Shown here one piece after another: positions 37,717 to 50,248 of a stretch of DNA of 64,000 bases (the stretch's first letter is position 1; every line of letters begins with the position of its first letter). This DNA is from Leptodactylus fallax. Its lineage: Eukaryota > Chordata > Amphibia > Anura > Leptodactylidae. The stretch spans positions 1,674,001 to 1,738,000 of the forward strand of contig CAMRHE010000333.1 in assembly GCA_947044405.1 (NCBI GenBank), in the 5' to 3' direction. The position numbers and the translations under genes were made by a program. Under the pieces are notes generated by a model, which saw nothing but the letters and a program-made list of their open reading frames with translations, searched no databases and was not told the origin of the DNA.

Positions 37717-38510
37717 AAATACAACTTTTTAGTGCTAAATGAATTTTGGAGAAAATTAAAGGGCAAACACAAACTAGACCATATTAACTATATGTAAGGC
37801 TACAAAGAGAAAGTACAAAACCCATCCCTCATAGTGAATATTTTATAGTACTTTGTTACATCAATAGCATTGCATTAAGTAATGTATTACAAGAGTGTAA
37901 ACATGTGTTGGCTTGACTTGCCCATACAATGAATTACCTCACTCCAAACATCTTGTTCTATGCACAGCTTCCCGGACGCAGATTTTTTTGGTTTATTTGT
38001 CAATTAGTGTTTTGTTTGTTGCTAAGTGATGTAGTTATTATACAGGAAGCTGGGAGTGAGGACACAGATTTCCTCTGCATTAATATTGTATGCTGTTCTT
38101 ACTAAGAAGTCCAGTGTGACCTACAAGACCCTACTGAGAAAATAGACATTCCAAAAAAGGGTTTTACCAGCGGGAAAAAAATGTTTTATATCCCGATCAG
38201 AATGGGTTAAACAAAATATTAAAAATGCAGTACTCACCACTTTAGTCCACCGATGCTTCTGTTTCGATGCTGCCCTGGCCCCTATCTGATCTCTAATTCC
38301 TGGTCCCTCTCGACACAGAGGAAGTGCCATTCAGAACTCACTGACTGAGGTGGCTCATGGCTGCAACCAGTGCCTGTGTGTCATGATGGACCAAAAGGTA
38401 GAGACCAGTAATGAACCCAGGGACCATTACACGAAAGCACCAGGCAATAGGTAAGGTGAGTATGTCTTTTAAAAATGCTTTAACCTATTCTGAGCCATAT
38501 ATAAATAAAT

Positions 38511-38870
38511 GATGATCTATCTTAAGGATAGGTTATTAATATCAGATCAGTGAGGATCTGACAACAGACACCGCCACTGATCAGCTGATCTCAGCATCTG
38601 ATGTAGCAGGAAGAAGACACCTCTGTTCTCTTTGCAGTGGTCAAACCAGGTTACTGCAGCTTAGCTCTCATTCAAGTAAATGGGAGCTGATGTATAGTAA
38701 CTCGGTTTGGCCACTACACAAAGAAAAAAGCTGTCTGCTTCCTGCAGCATTCCCCGTGTATCAGATGCTGAGGTCAGCTGATCGGTTGTGCTGACTGGTG
38801 TCACATCCCCACTGTCAGACTCCCACCAATTTGATATTCACAGCCTATCCTTAGGTTAGGCCGTGAATAT
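38511..38870. repeat. GATGACCTATCC-family palindromic repeat
   Basis: The left arm GATGATCTATCTTAAGGATA, then GGTTATTAATATCAGATC, faces a right arm with TTGATATTCACAGCCTATCC and TTAGGTTAGGCC. The interior contains GATCAGCTGATCTCAGCATC. Partial relatives lie at about 48465-48540 and 61448-61570. Confidence 0.75.
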
Positions 38871-40072
38871 TTTTAGCCCTGAAAACTCCTCTAACTTTAT
38901 AGCAAGCTGCAGTTATTGTGAAATTCAGACAAGAGAAGTTTGGGCAGACTTCTGAGTACAGATGCTACATGATATGACACATTCAGGGTGTTTTAAAGGA
39001 AAGGTTCTCATGAGGAGTAATGGGTGGGGACAGAAATAGGCATTAGCAGCAGAATAATGACACTGCATTGTTTTTAGGTATAAAACAATTGAAAAGATTT
39101 GCAGCAATTAATTGTGACTCCCGCCTGGAATCGATGACTCAGGTATGTCGCCAATAATCCCGACATCCTTTCTGATAATGACACAGTCAAAAGATTATTT
39201 CCTAATCCCATCAATCTACAAACATAAACCATGGTAATTCCTCCCTGATGCTTACAAGTAATATATACACTGAGTAATTATCCGTATTCTTCCGTCAGGC
39301 GTACAGTCTGCCAACACTCGGATTCATTCCTCACATTCTATGTAATCATGTTAGTGAGGAAATGGCAGGATATTCCCGTCCACGTAAAGTGAGCATATAT
39401 TAAAGTGTGGTAAAGATGATTGCATGTGACAAAGGTCATGAGCGGAATAAGAATATAATGTATAAATGGCTCCCTTATGGTGTGCGCTTACCTTGCCATT
39501 TAACATTTGTATTATGCATCACATACAGCAATAAAGAGCTAAGGAGACATGAAACTGGTTAAGAAAGCAGATATCTCTGGAAGAAGTGTAAGACGCCACT
39601 TAATATGTCTCAGGCAGTTACTTTATTCTGGCCTCTTGGCTTGATACGCCTCTGCTGGGGGACGTTCTTCTTATTAATGCCTTTCTGGCACTCACTTTTT
39701 TTGGTACTTGTTTTATTATGTCTGTAGCTGATCCATTTGGTGCATAGTTTCTTTGGTTTTAAGTTGTTTATGTCTACAGACACCTGGAGTTTTATTTTTC
39801 AGGCTCTCTATGTGAAGCGTGTAATGACTGCAGTTTATTTTTCCTGCTTAATAAATCTTGGCCTTGCCTTTTACAGACGCACTGGATACAATTTCAGTTA
39901 TGTTCTGCAGATATAGGCCATGTTCTCATGATATGGTTGTCATGTCTGTAGGTAGAACATGGCTACTGCCACTTTACAATAACTTCTTTTCCATTGTTGG
40001 TGCACATACAATTCCAATAGAACATAGTCCACTAGTAGAAGCGCCTTGTTCCAGACCACCAGTACTTTTTTA
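38871..40072. other. No gene recognised
   Basis: AT-rich intron sequence with no clear repeats. Confidence 0.45.
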
Positions 40073-40546
40073 CACTATATGGCTTAATGTATTTGGATTT
40101 TGACCATCGCAACAATATGATGATCATCTATGACATTCCTTTCCATAACCATGGGTGTTAATATGAAGTCTGGCCCCTTTTTTGGCTGTAACAACCTCCA
40201 ATCCTTTCGAGAAGGCTTTCCACAAGATTTTTTCCATCAGACTGCTAGGTAGTAAAATCTCCAGAGAATACATTTTCATGGCTCCAGATTCCATTGGTCT
40301 TGTGATTTACACCACCTTAACCAATACTTAGCATTGTGCATGGTGATCTTAGGTTTGAGCACAGCTGCTAGTCCATAATAACCCATTTTAAAGAAGCTCC
40401 TGATGCACAATATGCACAATTCTTATGTCAATGTCACCTTCAGTTGCAGCTCAGAGATCTGTAGTGACCTCTACAATGTACCTTTTTGCGAGTCTGAAAC
40501 ACCTGAATGAAAATAGGGGTGTCCCTGAACTTTTGGCCATATAGTG
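40073..40546 (-). mobile_element. Decayed, internally deleted Tc1-like element, third family
   Basis: The termini CACTATATGGC and GGCCATATAGTG are inverted, with TA at 40071-40072 and 40547-40548. The right end reads GGGGTGTCCCTGAACTTTTG, as in the fish and frog Tc1 family whose ends read ACTATATGG...GGACACC. On the minus strand the interior carries transposase traces, such as a C-terminal stretch read as KAFSKGLEVVTAKKGA and an upstream MHNAKYWLRWC-like stretch. Both are degraded by stops. At 474 bp it is far shorter than a full Tc1, so much of the gene is lost. Confidence 0.8.
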
Positions 40547-41400
40547 TATAATAATAAAGCCCCTTCTTTCTTAAAGATAGACGTGTATGGCTCTTCAGCA
40601 ATAATTTGCACTTGTGCCACCTTCTTTATATAACATTGTGGCATGAGTGCATTATGATGGGAATGGGTAGTGTTCTTGTATCAGTAAGTATGGCCTATTA
40701 TAAGTATCACTGTTGTGTATTTAGAAGGTGCTGGGTAGCCCATCCAAACTACTAATATGGCCATGACCGATAGGCACAACATGTAACTGTGTGAGTGTTT
40801 TTCTTTAACATCTGGAATCCAAGCTGAGCTTCTTCTCCGTATTTATCTTTCATAAAGACTGTGGTATTATTACACTAGTCCCAGCCATTGCGCACACAAC
40901 TCCCATTCTATTGTGTGGAGATGATCATTATATGGAACATCTGCAGAATTTCCATGTAAGAGATTTGTAGAATGACTAGTATGTTCTTTTTGATTCCTTG
41001 CACTTCTTGCCTCCACATCTGGAACAAGTTGGAAAGCTTTTGTGTTGTGGAGCATGTGTGGAATAAAAAGATATTAAATCATTTACAACTACTTTGTGTT
41101 CGTGTTCTGCTTCCCATCCTGTGCCAATTTGAGGCCGATCAACTCGATGGATATGTCGTATTATACAAATGAAACCCATGCTGGATTTATAACACTGGCG
41201 TATGATATAATGCACGTGATCACATGGTGGGAAAGATTTACACAAAACTAGCGCAAACAATTTATTGGGTAGCAATGGGGCCTGCTTCACCTTTATTTTA
41301 CACAAGTTTCATTAAGAAATAATTAATGTACTTTTATGGGTTTTCTGGACCCTTATCTGTCAGGGACCCTACGCAGATCATCTGTTCTAGCAGCCTCTGA

Positions 41401-41739
41401 GGATGAAGCCCCATGTTGCGAAAATGCAGTATTTTATAGTACCTGCAAAGTGGATGGGATTCTGGCTACCGCCATGCACACATTGCAGAAAAAAAAATCA
41501 GCAGCGGAAAAACTGCGTTTTTAAAAATGCTTGCGTTTTTGAAAATGGCATGTCAATTATACCTGCAGAAGCGCTCGCGTTTTCCATATAGGTATAATAG
41601 GGGCAGAAAGTCCGCAGAGGAAAACTCTTCGAAGATGCAATGCTAAAGGCTGCAGGAAAAAAACCCAATGGGTTTCCACTGCGTTTATTTTCGGCAGCGT
41701 TTTTTTTGCTGCATTTCGCTACGTGGGGCCTTAGCCTAA
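41401..41739. repeat. GGCTAAGGCCCC-family palindromic MITE
   Basis: Ends GATGAAGCCCCATGTTGCG and CGCTACGTGGGGCCTTAGCC. The interior retains several CpG dinucleotides (GCTCGCGTTTTCC and similar), suggesting a younger copy than most. Confidence 0.78.
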
Positions 41740-42226
41740 AGAAACCTTTATTCTCTTCCTATCTATCTAGGCTTTGTTATTTCTTAAAATATAAGGGAAA
41801 ACCTCATTAAAAATAGGAACAAACTGTTACATTGTGGGTTGTGATAGTCTCTCTACAGCTGTGGTCATGCTATATATATCTGTATACATAGAGAGAAACA
41901 GCTGCAGTCCTGAGGCTGTTTTCTAATGGAAAAGTGGAACTTTAATATGAAAAAATGCAATACCGCCCCTGGAATTCCCAGCATGATGTCATTTTTGGTG
42001 TTTATATTTTGACTGGATAAGAAGTAGAGAAATACAAGATAGTGCAGACACCTGTAACCGGGAGATAGTGAAAAACTGAATTTTGTTTCTTGGCCCATGG
42101 AATATATACACAAAATCTATGTGGTCCACTATTTATCATGTGTGCTCAATACATAAGTTTCAGTGCCAAGAAATTATTTAGTAAAAGTCAATCCATATGT
42201 ACTAAGAAGATGACAATACCTCTAGT

Positions 42227-42490
42227 AAGGGCATGTTCACACTGAGTTTTTTGCAACCTGAAAAATCTGCTTCAGGAATTAGGAAAGGTTTTTTTGATGC
42301 ATTTTTTTACATGATGCGTTTTTCGTCTTGTTTTTTTTTTTCTACAGCACACTGTATGGACCTGGAAACTTCTCTTTAAAAAAAAAAAAAACGCTAGCGA
42401 TTTTTGATGCGGTTTTTGCAAAAACTGCGTCAAAACCGCATGAAAAATTGCCTCAAAATCCGCCTGCAAAAAACTCCATGTAAACAAGAG
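42227..42490. repeat. MITE with GTTTTTTGCA / GTAAACA termini
   Basis: Starts AAGGGCATGTTCACACTGAG, then TTTTTTGCAACCTG, and ends CCTGCAAAAAACTCCATGTA. Same family as 28329-28770 (shared CTTCAGGAATTAGGAAA). Confidence 0.78.
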
Positions 42491-43470
42491 TTTTCCATAA
42501 ATTCTAGGTCTCCATATATTTATCTGTCTGTTATAACCAGTCTAACAGAGGTAAAAGTCCTACAACATTGGCCGCAGCACTACAGACATCGGTGGTTGCC
42601 CACTCTGCCTACATGCCCTGTTTTTTTTTTTTTCTAACCCTTGCAACTTTTCAGTTTTATGTAGCATAGAGCATTAACAGATGTGTATTACAAATGTTAA
42701 TACTATATGCAAAGACCTTGCAGAACACATTGGGGGAAATGTACAATCCCATGTTTTGCAGTGAACGCTCAGCAAGCGTGCTGCACATTTGAGCTGCTGA
42801 TCAATAGGGGTTCTAAGGATAGGATAAGGGTCCTGGGCCATCTATGTAATATCTAACCATATAAAGTTGAAATATGTAGAATGTGGGGTGAAGTTTTAGG
42901 ACAAGGATACATTAATGACGGCAAAATAATAACCTGCTTTAACAGTGTAACACTAACACAAGTGCAATTCCACTCACAGGACACGTGCTGCATAGAAGCG
43001 GACAGAAAATGGGGGTAAACAATATGCTTGTTAAGTTTTTACTGGAAGACCTTGGCTGCTTTATTAGAAATACCATAAAATGTCTAGGAAATCGGCCAGG
43101 AAAATCTAATCTAGGATATCCAAAAGGTTGACTATAGAAAGTGACACACCGGGAACCTTCCCCATTATATACATTACAATCGGCCATTTCCTTTCATCAA
43201 GGGATAAAATAAGTTTGGAGTGCACAGTGCACAAGGCTGTATTTGATGTGCTAAACATCAAGAGGGTCGGAGCAATGCCATAGACAAGATTCATCACAAA
43301 ACTCATGGGAGGGTACATCTAAGGCGTTATTCACATGACAGTGCTGTTTTTCACAGACCTAATAGACGTGAATAATTGCCGTGTCGATCCGTTGAAGGGG
43401 CTTATTCACAAGACGAATGTAAACGGCTGTGTGATGCCGGTTTTTGGCCGCTTTAAAACCCATAAATATC

Positions 43471-43590
43471 TATAGGTCTATTCACATGTCTGTATCCATG
43501 TCTGTCAAAACGGATAAACATAGAGCTGGTCAGATTTTTTTTGACAGCTGTGAAAAATAGTCCATCAAAAAAAATGTGAATAGACCTATA
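43471..43590. repeat. Palindrome, perfect 17-bp arms
   Basis: TATAGGTCTATTCACAT at 43471-43487 and its reverse complement at 43574-43590. The region 43325-43640 has repeated TTCACA motifs and is probably an unclassified MITE. Confidence 0.75.
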
Positions 43591-44318
43591 GCGATTTATG
43601 GTTGTAAAAATCGATTGGATGGGGCCTCGACCACCTCCCCCCATTCCTAGTTGAATGGAGTAGCAGTCGAGCATGCATGTATCAACAGATTGCAGCAGCA
43701 GCACACACGTTTGGCAGCCACTCCATGCAAACTGTGGGGCATGGAACTCTTGTTTTATGTTAGATACATATATGGTGAGATACACAAATACAAAGTGACG
43801 GGCAGATGCACTGTGTAAACAGCGTCAGAGCAAAATGAACTTTCATTAGTACAGTATGTTTAGTGAAGGTGGTGATGGGTGCTGGGAGCCTATTAATATG
43901 GAGGTTCCAGTGGTCAGATCCACATACATCCCTTGTATATGCCATCAGTGCTTACATGTAGGGAACTCTTCATAATGAATTATTACAACCACACAGAAAT
44001 ATTGCCTATCTTTAACATAGCTAACTCTTTCTACTAATTCCACCAGTGCCATTCATTTCTACTGCAGGTTTCTGTAAACTGCTAGAACAAGGAGTGTAAC
44101 CCTCATGGAATCTGCTCATGCTGAGAATATGATGGGTTCATTGAAACAGGGCAGAGAAGAGCATGGGAGTGGATGTTATTAAAGCTCAAACTGGACAGAT
44201 GCCCACTTAGTAAATCCAGGTCTGGGAAAACGTCAATAGCTCCACAGTGAGGGATAATCCTAATCATTATGTATTTTGTTGCTGTTTTTAATACATGCAA
44301 TGTAAGGTTATGGTTTAA

Positions 44319-44700
44319 GGTACCTCCAATTGTAAAACAAGCTTTTATTAATGCATAGTACAGGTGAATATAAGAAACTTTGCAATAAATCTTATTAAAG
44401 AAAACTGTTACTTTTTACACAGAAGTCTATGTAGAGCAGAGGGTAAGGAGGAGGCTGCTGGAAAAGATGCAGAAATAACGGCAGCTGCTACACTGTGAGT
44501 GAGGGAGCTCTTCTGTCACTGTTTTCAAGAGAAGACTCTACCACTGCACAGATTAAGGCAATAAATCAAACAGCCTCCTCCTCCCCTCTCCATAGGCTTC
44601 AGTGTGTGAGCTGAAAACGGAAAAGTATTCTATACAGATAAACAGTCTGAGTGGGCAAGGAGGAGAGCAGCCTAATAAGAGAAGGAAACATATTTCCAAT
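44319..44700. repeat. Relative of the 37334 MITE, right end lost
   Basis: Begins GGTACCTCCAATTGTAAAAC and contains GTGAATATAAGAAACTTTGC and AATCTTATTAAAG as in the 37334 element. TTAA precedes it at 44315-44318. Confidence 0.65.
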
Positions 44701-47258
44701 CAGCGGCAGCCAGCGTCAGAGCTCAGAATTACACCCCTTTACTGCTCCTGCCTGACACCGCCCTCCTGACAGTACAGAGCCGAAATAGTATATTAGGCAC
44801 CAAAACTAACAGCATTGATTGCTTGGGAATGGTGGGGTCTACAGAAAAAATTCCAACTGTGCCAGAATCAGTGGAACAGCAAATATTATATGATGTAACG
44901 AGATAGACTTGTTGGTGGTGGTGAAAGATCATCTGTAAAGGGAGTCTGTCAGCAGTAAAATCAGAATCAAACTTCGCTCTCCGCTCTAGATAACCAACGC
45001 TAACTGCAGACAAAGTGTGACAAAAAAGAAAATGTCAATCAAGCATTGGGGGGCGGTTAGAGGCAGTTATTGAGAGCAGAAGAAGAAGTCCATACAGGAG
45101 AAGAAATGCCCCTAAAGCCCTATTCAGATAATTTGCATAAGAATAAAATTCTGATTTTCAGGAAAATGGAGCTGCAATGAAGAATAAGAAAGACATCTTT
45201 GGAAAGTGTAGAATCCGCTCTACAAGGTTCTGTCATTAGTTTGATACAGATTTTTCTGCTGACAGACTGCCTTAAGGGTTTTCCAAAATATGGTGGTCTC
45301 TTGGGATATTTTTTTCTTTCTCTCCATAGCACCAGATAAATTTTCTATTTCACCATAGAAAGCCGCAAAATGTCTCATATCTCTAATTTATAATTCAATT
45401 TATACTATTAAAAATGTAGAAATAAGTCAAACAAATATCAGAGATTGCTTTGACATATGTAGAAGCTTTCATGGATCTTTCAACTCGTACCCCTAGAATA
45501 GCTAAGACACAAATGATCTAGAAATATTGTATACAAGCCTGTTAGTTTTCCTTTAAGGACTTATGTGGGTATTTCTGTAACATTACATTCCTGCTGTCCA
45601 TTCCAATGTGAAACTGTAAAAGTGTCATGTAAAATCTCCAAAAGTGGAATTGATGAGAAAATGTAATTTTTGAGGCTCTTATAAAAACTGCTTTTCTAAA
45701 GTCTTGTGAAAAACAAGGAAGGCATGTACTGTACTTATAACTACCAGCTGTGTTATATAAAATGCCCTTTGGTGTACATGCAAAAAATAACAAGTTGTTT
45801 TAATAGATAGCAGTTTAACTCCTTAAGAATGTGGCTCTTTAGGACATGGCAATTATTTTTATTTTTAATTGTCGCATTCTGACAGTCTATTTTCATTCTT
45901 CAAAACAGCTATATAAGGCTTGTTTTTTGTGGGATGTGTTGTAATCTTTAATGCCACCATTGTGTGGTAACTTTTCTAATTCATTATGGACTAATGTGTC
46001 TGTGTTTTCATAGTTTTTTTTTACTTTTATATAATAAAGCATTCTTTAATGAGAAAATTATTACAGTATTTTACACATTTTATTTTCACTTTTTTAACAT
46101 GGCACAGTGTTGTACTATGGCAGTCTCCCAAATACTGAAAAACATCCTATTAGATTATTTCTCTGCCAAAATATAATGGGTATTCAAAGGTGGTCACCTG
46201 CTGTCATAGCAACCTATTGGCAATCAATGAAAGTGTTTCGGGAGTCCACAGTTGCTACCTGCATTGGCTTCTAAGGGGTTAAATGGCTGGGATTTCAGTA
46301 ATCTTTGATCCTGGCCTTTGCCGCAGGATGTCAGCTGTATGTTAATGTAATTGTATGGCATACTAAGCTAAGTAAATGTAAATCATGGTGCAGGAAAGGA
46401 TTTACATTACTTAAATCTATAGGTCACAAAACTGCAGCTGTTCTCCTCTTAGCTCCTCAGTCAACCCTCCCCTTTTTACACTTTGCCCTCTTTATATAGA
46501 TCTAATACCTTCTAAAATAATCTGTCTCAGTCTGCTACATTACCCAAGAACATTAAACCACCTGAATCAATACTCCGGTAATAGGACTGACCTAAATCAA
46601 AATTGCGATTAATCGGGCATTTTGCCTCAATTATGATTATTTAGGCCAAACAAGGATACTTTTTGGGTTTTTCCAAGATTCTGAGGAGCTTAGGAAAACC
46701 CCTGAGTTGTTGCTACAGTGACAGGAGAGTCACAATTTTTCATTTCTTTTTTGCCTTCATGCTTCCTGTCACCATTCCTCCTCCTCTTAACAATAGTCTA
46801 TCAATATTCTGATTCCAGAAAACCCCTTTCATAGAAAATGCTGAAACAAAATGGCAGGTGTCAGAAGCAGTGAACAGTTATTAGTTACAGAAAGTCCTGA
46901 GCTGTAGTTCAGTCACTGTTACATCTTCTTGATGCCCAGAGGTAGATGGTACACTTGGTATGGGACCTTCTTATTGATCCCATTTCCTTTTATATTAGGT
47001 GTTGAAAACTTATACAAGATCGCAACATTCAGAGGACAACATTCAGGGGTAAGAAATTAACCTAAGTGGCCCTGTCCTGGGAGATAAAACGTGGCACTAT
47101 AATGGGTGGGCTGTTTGCTGTGAGGCTCATTCTGTCAGGCACATCCCAGGAAACTGATATCATTTTGATGGTTTTGTTGTTATGAGGAAATTGGAAACAA
47201 TTGCTGAAAAGAATAAAAGTAAGCTCTTGTGTGATATACAATATAAAGATGTACAGAC
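44701..47258. other. Intron sequence just downstream of the PDZ exon
   Basis: No assignable repeat termini and no coding signal. Confidence 0.45.
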
Positions 47259-47410
47259 CTGTTTAGGGAAAGTGTCAGATGGCTCGAGCAAGCCTTAATC
47301 TTGTTTTGCGCCTGTAGATGAGTCATATTTTCTGTTTTCTCCCCATTGATTTCCAGTATAACATCCCCTGGGCATAGGTTAGCCAGAGCAGCCTTGCTTC
47401 CAGGATTAAT
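47259..47410 (-). CDS. PDLIM4: PDZ-LIM protein exon (second part of PDZ domain), likely PDLIM4 exon 2
   Basis: PDLIM proteins are cytoskeletal adaptors: an N-terminal PDZ domain binds alpha-actinin or related partners and a C-terminal LIM domain binds signalling proteins. Read on the minus strand, these 152 nt encode 50 codons plus two bases. The peptide begins [16 protein letters not shown], continues [20 protein letters not shown] and ends HLTLSLN. This covers PDZ strands C-E, the alpha-B helix (HLQAQNKI) and the last strand (LTLSL). An acceptor (pyrimidine-rich tract then TACAG) precedes it and a donor (CAG/GTCTGT) follows it. The length of 50 codons plus AG equals the matching exon of human PDLIM1 as I recall it. 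INGE and HLTLS resemble PDLIM4 more than PDLIM1 (IDGE, NLTLT) or PDLIM3. The exon with the PWGF carboxylate-binding loop was not found and should lie upstream, beyond the right edge. Family is near certain; the paralogue call is less so. There are no stops or frameshifts. Confidence 0.9.
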
Positions 47411-47855
47411 CTGTACAGGAAGAGGAACAATAGGTGCACGGTGTTATAATCCTATATAAATATATAGATAATGGAAACACATGTACAATTGCTGTAGAAA
47501 AATAATAGATGTGCTTGTAAAATGTGATCTCTTCATGTGTGAGACTCGTACAGATGTGGTCCTCGTGTGCATTACATTGGGAGAATAGATTTACATTGTA
47601 ACATTCTGGATTACTGATTTCCTGCCGAACTCTGGGAAAGTTGGAAGCACAATAGATTTCATGTAAAGTTACCTTACATATGTTATATGTCAAAACTTTA
47701 TGCATTGTTACAGCACTAAAAATTCTACAGAAAAAACACAAAACAGAAATATCCTCAAGTGTAGATTTAGCTTATAGATGCCAACCTATTGCAAAAATGC
47801 TATTATCTATAGCTGTACATCTTTTCATAAGTCACATGCATTAAAGAGGGTTACT

Positions 47856-48350
47856 TTAAAGAGGTTATCCAGTTTCAGACCAATATTAAGAGTCAAATAT
47901 TATTATTTGTACAATGAGAAGTTGTACAATGTTCCAATATACTTTCTCTATCCATTCCCCATGATTTTCTACATCTCTGCTTATGGTCATTCATTCTGCT
48001 TACTCCCAGTGTATAAAAATCAGTCCATGATCATGTGATATACAGGTCATGGTCATGTGATATACAGGTCATGGTCATGTGATGGACACACAGGTGCACA
48101 GCTCGTTACCAGGCAGATGCCTGATTACTGTGCTGTGATTGTAACTAGCTGTGCACCTGTGTGTCCATCACATGACCATGGAGTGCTTTTTATCCACTAG
48201 ACGTAAGCAGAATGAATGACAGCAAGCAGAGATCTAACAAACCATGAGGAATTAATAAAGAAAATATATTGGAAAATTGTACAACTTTTCATTATACATA
48301 CAATATTATTTGTCTCTCAATATTGGTCTGAAATTGGACAAACCCTTTAA
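47856..48350. repeat. TTAA-flanked palindromic MITE with a perfect 34-bp inner hairpin
   Basis: TTAA lies at 47856-47859 and 48347-48350. The outer arms run for about 100 bp each (AGAGGTTATCCAGTTTCAGA versus AGGGTTTGTCCAATTTCAGA) and are diverged. Inside, 48070-48103 and 48147-48180 are perfect reverse complements over 34 bp, with a 43-nt loop. A 22-bp tandem repeat (ATGTGATATACAGGTCATGG plus TC) of two to three copies lies at about 48033-48080. Confidence 0.85.
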
Positions 48351-48942
48351 CAGGTTGTTCCACTGACACAAGTGCCGCTCCTTTGTAAACAGTGAATCAG
48401 AGGTGGGGCCGAAAGTCGAACCACCACCCATCTAATATTCATGGCCTACCGTAAAAAGGATTACCCACTTTCTAGTATTGAGGCCCTATCATTAGGATAG
48501 GCCATCAATATTAAATCTGCAGATCAGCTGCTCTGGGACAGCGCAGCTCTGGTAATGTTTATATGCTGGAAACTGCGCTGCTTACTCATTGTACAAAGCA
48601 TAGTGGTGGCATTCGGTACTGCAGCACTGCTCCACAGACTTCAGTGAAGCATCGCTGCAGTACCTTAAGCCACCACTACACTCTGCACACCAAGTGAGTG
48701 TCGCGGCTTGGATGGAGCAGCGTGCATATAACTGGACTCCTTGCTGGCCGTGCTGACTACGTGCTGCAAGCATTAAATTCTAAAAAACTGCTTCCCAATA
48801 ACACATAAGTGACCGACTGCTGAAAGCACTGTGCCTGTTACCATTTTATAGCCATGCTGATAGGTTCCCTTTACATTTGTATACTTTGCTTGTGTAACTT
48901 AAAGTAATTTTCTGGATCTTTTCACTCAAGATACAGGTTAGG

Positions 48943-50248
48943 TTTGGGCGTATCAATTCCTTAAAAATGGATATTGTTCCCAGCTTCCTGTATCTGTTCC
49001 AAGCCCTGCTGATTCGGGCCCCCAGCTCCTTTTTCTCTAGACTCCAGTCCATCTTTGGCAGATTTATATGGGGGTTGGCCCGCAGTCACTTGTGGTTTCT
49101 CACATTGTCACGCCGTAAATGCTACGGGGGAACGGGATTGCCTGACACTTTTTTGTACTACAAGGCTGCGGTTCTGTTGCGCCTCTTCGATTGGCGCTAC
49201 CGGGATTCCGAAAAGCAGTGGGTCGCTTTCGAGAAAGAGCTACTCATGACACCCCTTTCCTCCCTGCCTTGGATTCCCGCTCACTACCAGCCGCGACATG
49301 TCCACCACACATTCCTTTCTGCTCACTTCCTCAGTGTCTGGGATTCGGTGTGCTGTGGCACGGGTATAGCGAGGGTCTCCGGCCCTTTGAACCCCATGTT
49401 CCCGCTGGACTGCTCCTCACGGCGCTTCCTGTGTTGGTCTGACCACGACGACATCAGACTGGGTAGTGTCCAAGGTTCGGGCTCTCCCCCCTCCTTTGAC
49501 CAGCTATGTGCTTCCAGTTCGGGCCTCACCATGTCCTGGTTGGATCACCAGCTGCTTTGCTTCATCCGTAAGTTCTCTCTGCTGCCGGTTTGCTCCTCTG
49601 ATCCCACACACTGGAAAAGGCTTTGCTTCAATCTGGCACTCCTACGCATGTAGTCTCCTTCCTTTATAATGTCCTCCTGAGTGACGCCACGATGGGAGTT
49701 CCCCCATATACTGTGACCTGGGCTAGGGACCTGCGGACTTCAATTTCCCCCACTGATTGGTCTAGAATCTTTTTGTTCGCTCATAAATTGCCTTTGCCGT
49801 GCAACGTGCAGGAGAAAAATTTTAAAATCCTGACCTGGTGGTATCCAGATCTCCTACATACCGTAAGATGTACCCTTGTGTGTCTGATCGGTGTTGGTGC
49901 TGTGGTGCAGAAAGGGGCTCTCTCCTCCACATCTGGTGGGAGTGCGTGGGGATCTGGCCATTCTGGAGGTCTGTTTTTGACCTCTACTTTAAAGGTCAGC
50001 CCTCCCCCCATTTGGCCCTCCTTTCCCTTATACCGGGTAAATACAAAGCAGTTAAGGGTGACCTCCTGCAACACTTCCTCGCGGCTGCCAGGGCAGTCAT
50101 CCCTAGGCACTAGTGCAGTGCCGCCACTCCCTCTTTACATGAGTGGCTCCAGGAGTTCCTCCACATACAGACCTCCAGGTCTGATGCACTCTGGCGGCCG
50201 TGGGTGGTGTTTCAGGAGTCAAATGATTTTGCTAACTCTTTCTCTTGA
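48943..50248 (+). pseudogene. L1/Tx1-like ORF2, C-terminal fragment, frameshifted
   Basis: Open from the insertion junction as FGRINSLKMDIVPSFLYLFQ, the usual L1 sequence after the reverse transcriptase, then FIWGLAR and GGTGLPDTFLYYKAA. The first frame ends at 49651-49653. Homology continues in a second frame (VSFLYNVLLSDATMG, then NFKILTWWYPD) from about 49640. A third frame from about 49855 carries a zinc-knuckle-like CWCCGAERGSLLHIWWEC followed by FWRSVF. TAG at 50111-50113 interrupts, and the frame resumes (SLHEWLQEFLH) to TGA at 50246-50248. So there are two frameshifts and one stop. Endonuclease and reverse transcriptase domains are absent. Confidence 0.88.

Larger units (their letters stand above)
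14392..47258 (-). other. PDLIM4: PDLIM gene intron, about 32.9 kb, filled with transposable elements
   Basis: This is the interval between the two phase-matched PDLIM exons. It begins on the minus strand with GTCTGT (47258) and ends with TTGCTTGCAG (14392). It contains two complete-ended family 2 Tc1 elements, one with a nested L2 LINE, a third decayed Tc1 element, CR1-like LINE sequence and many palindromic MITE-like repeats. No additional convincing exon was seen. That the two exons are directly spliced is inferred from phase compatibility and exon order in the family. Confidence 0.75.

Noticed and set aside
49781..50110. 109-codon minus-strand frame
   Set aside because: Antisense to the L1-like fragment.
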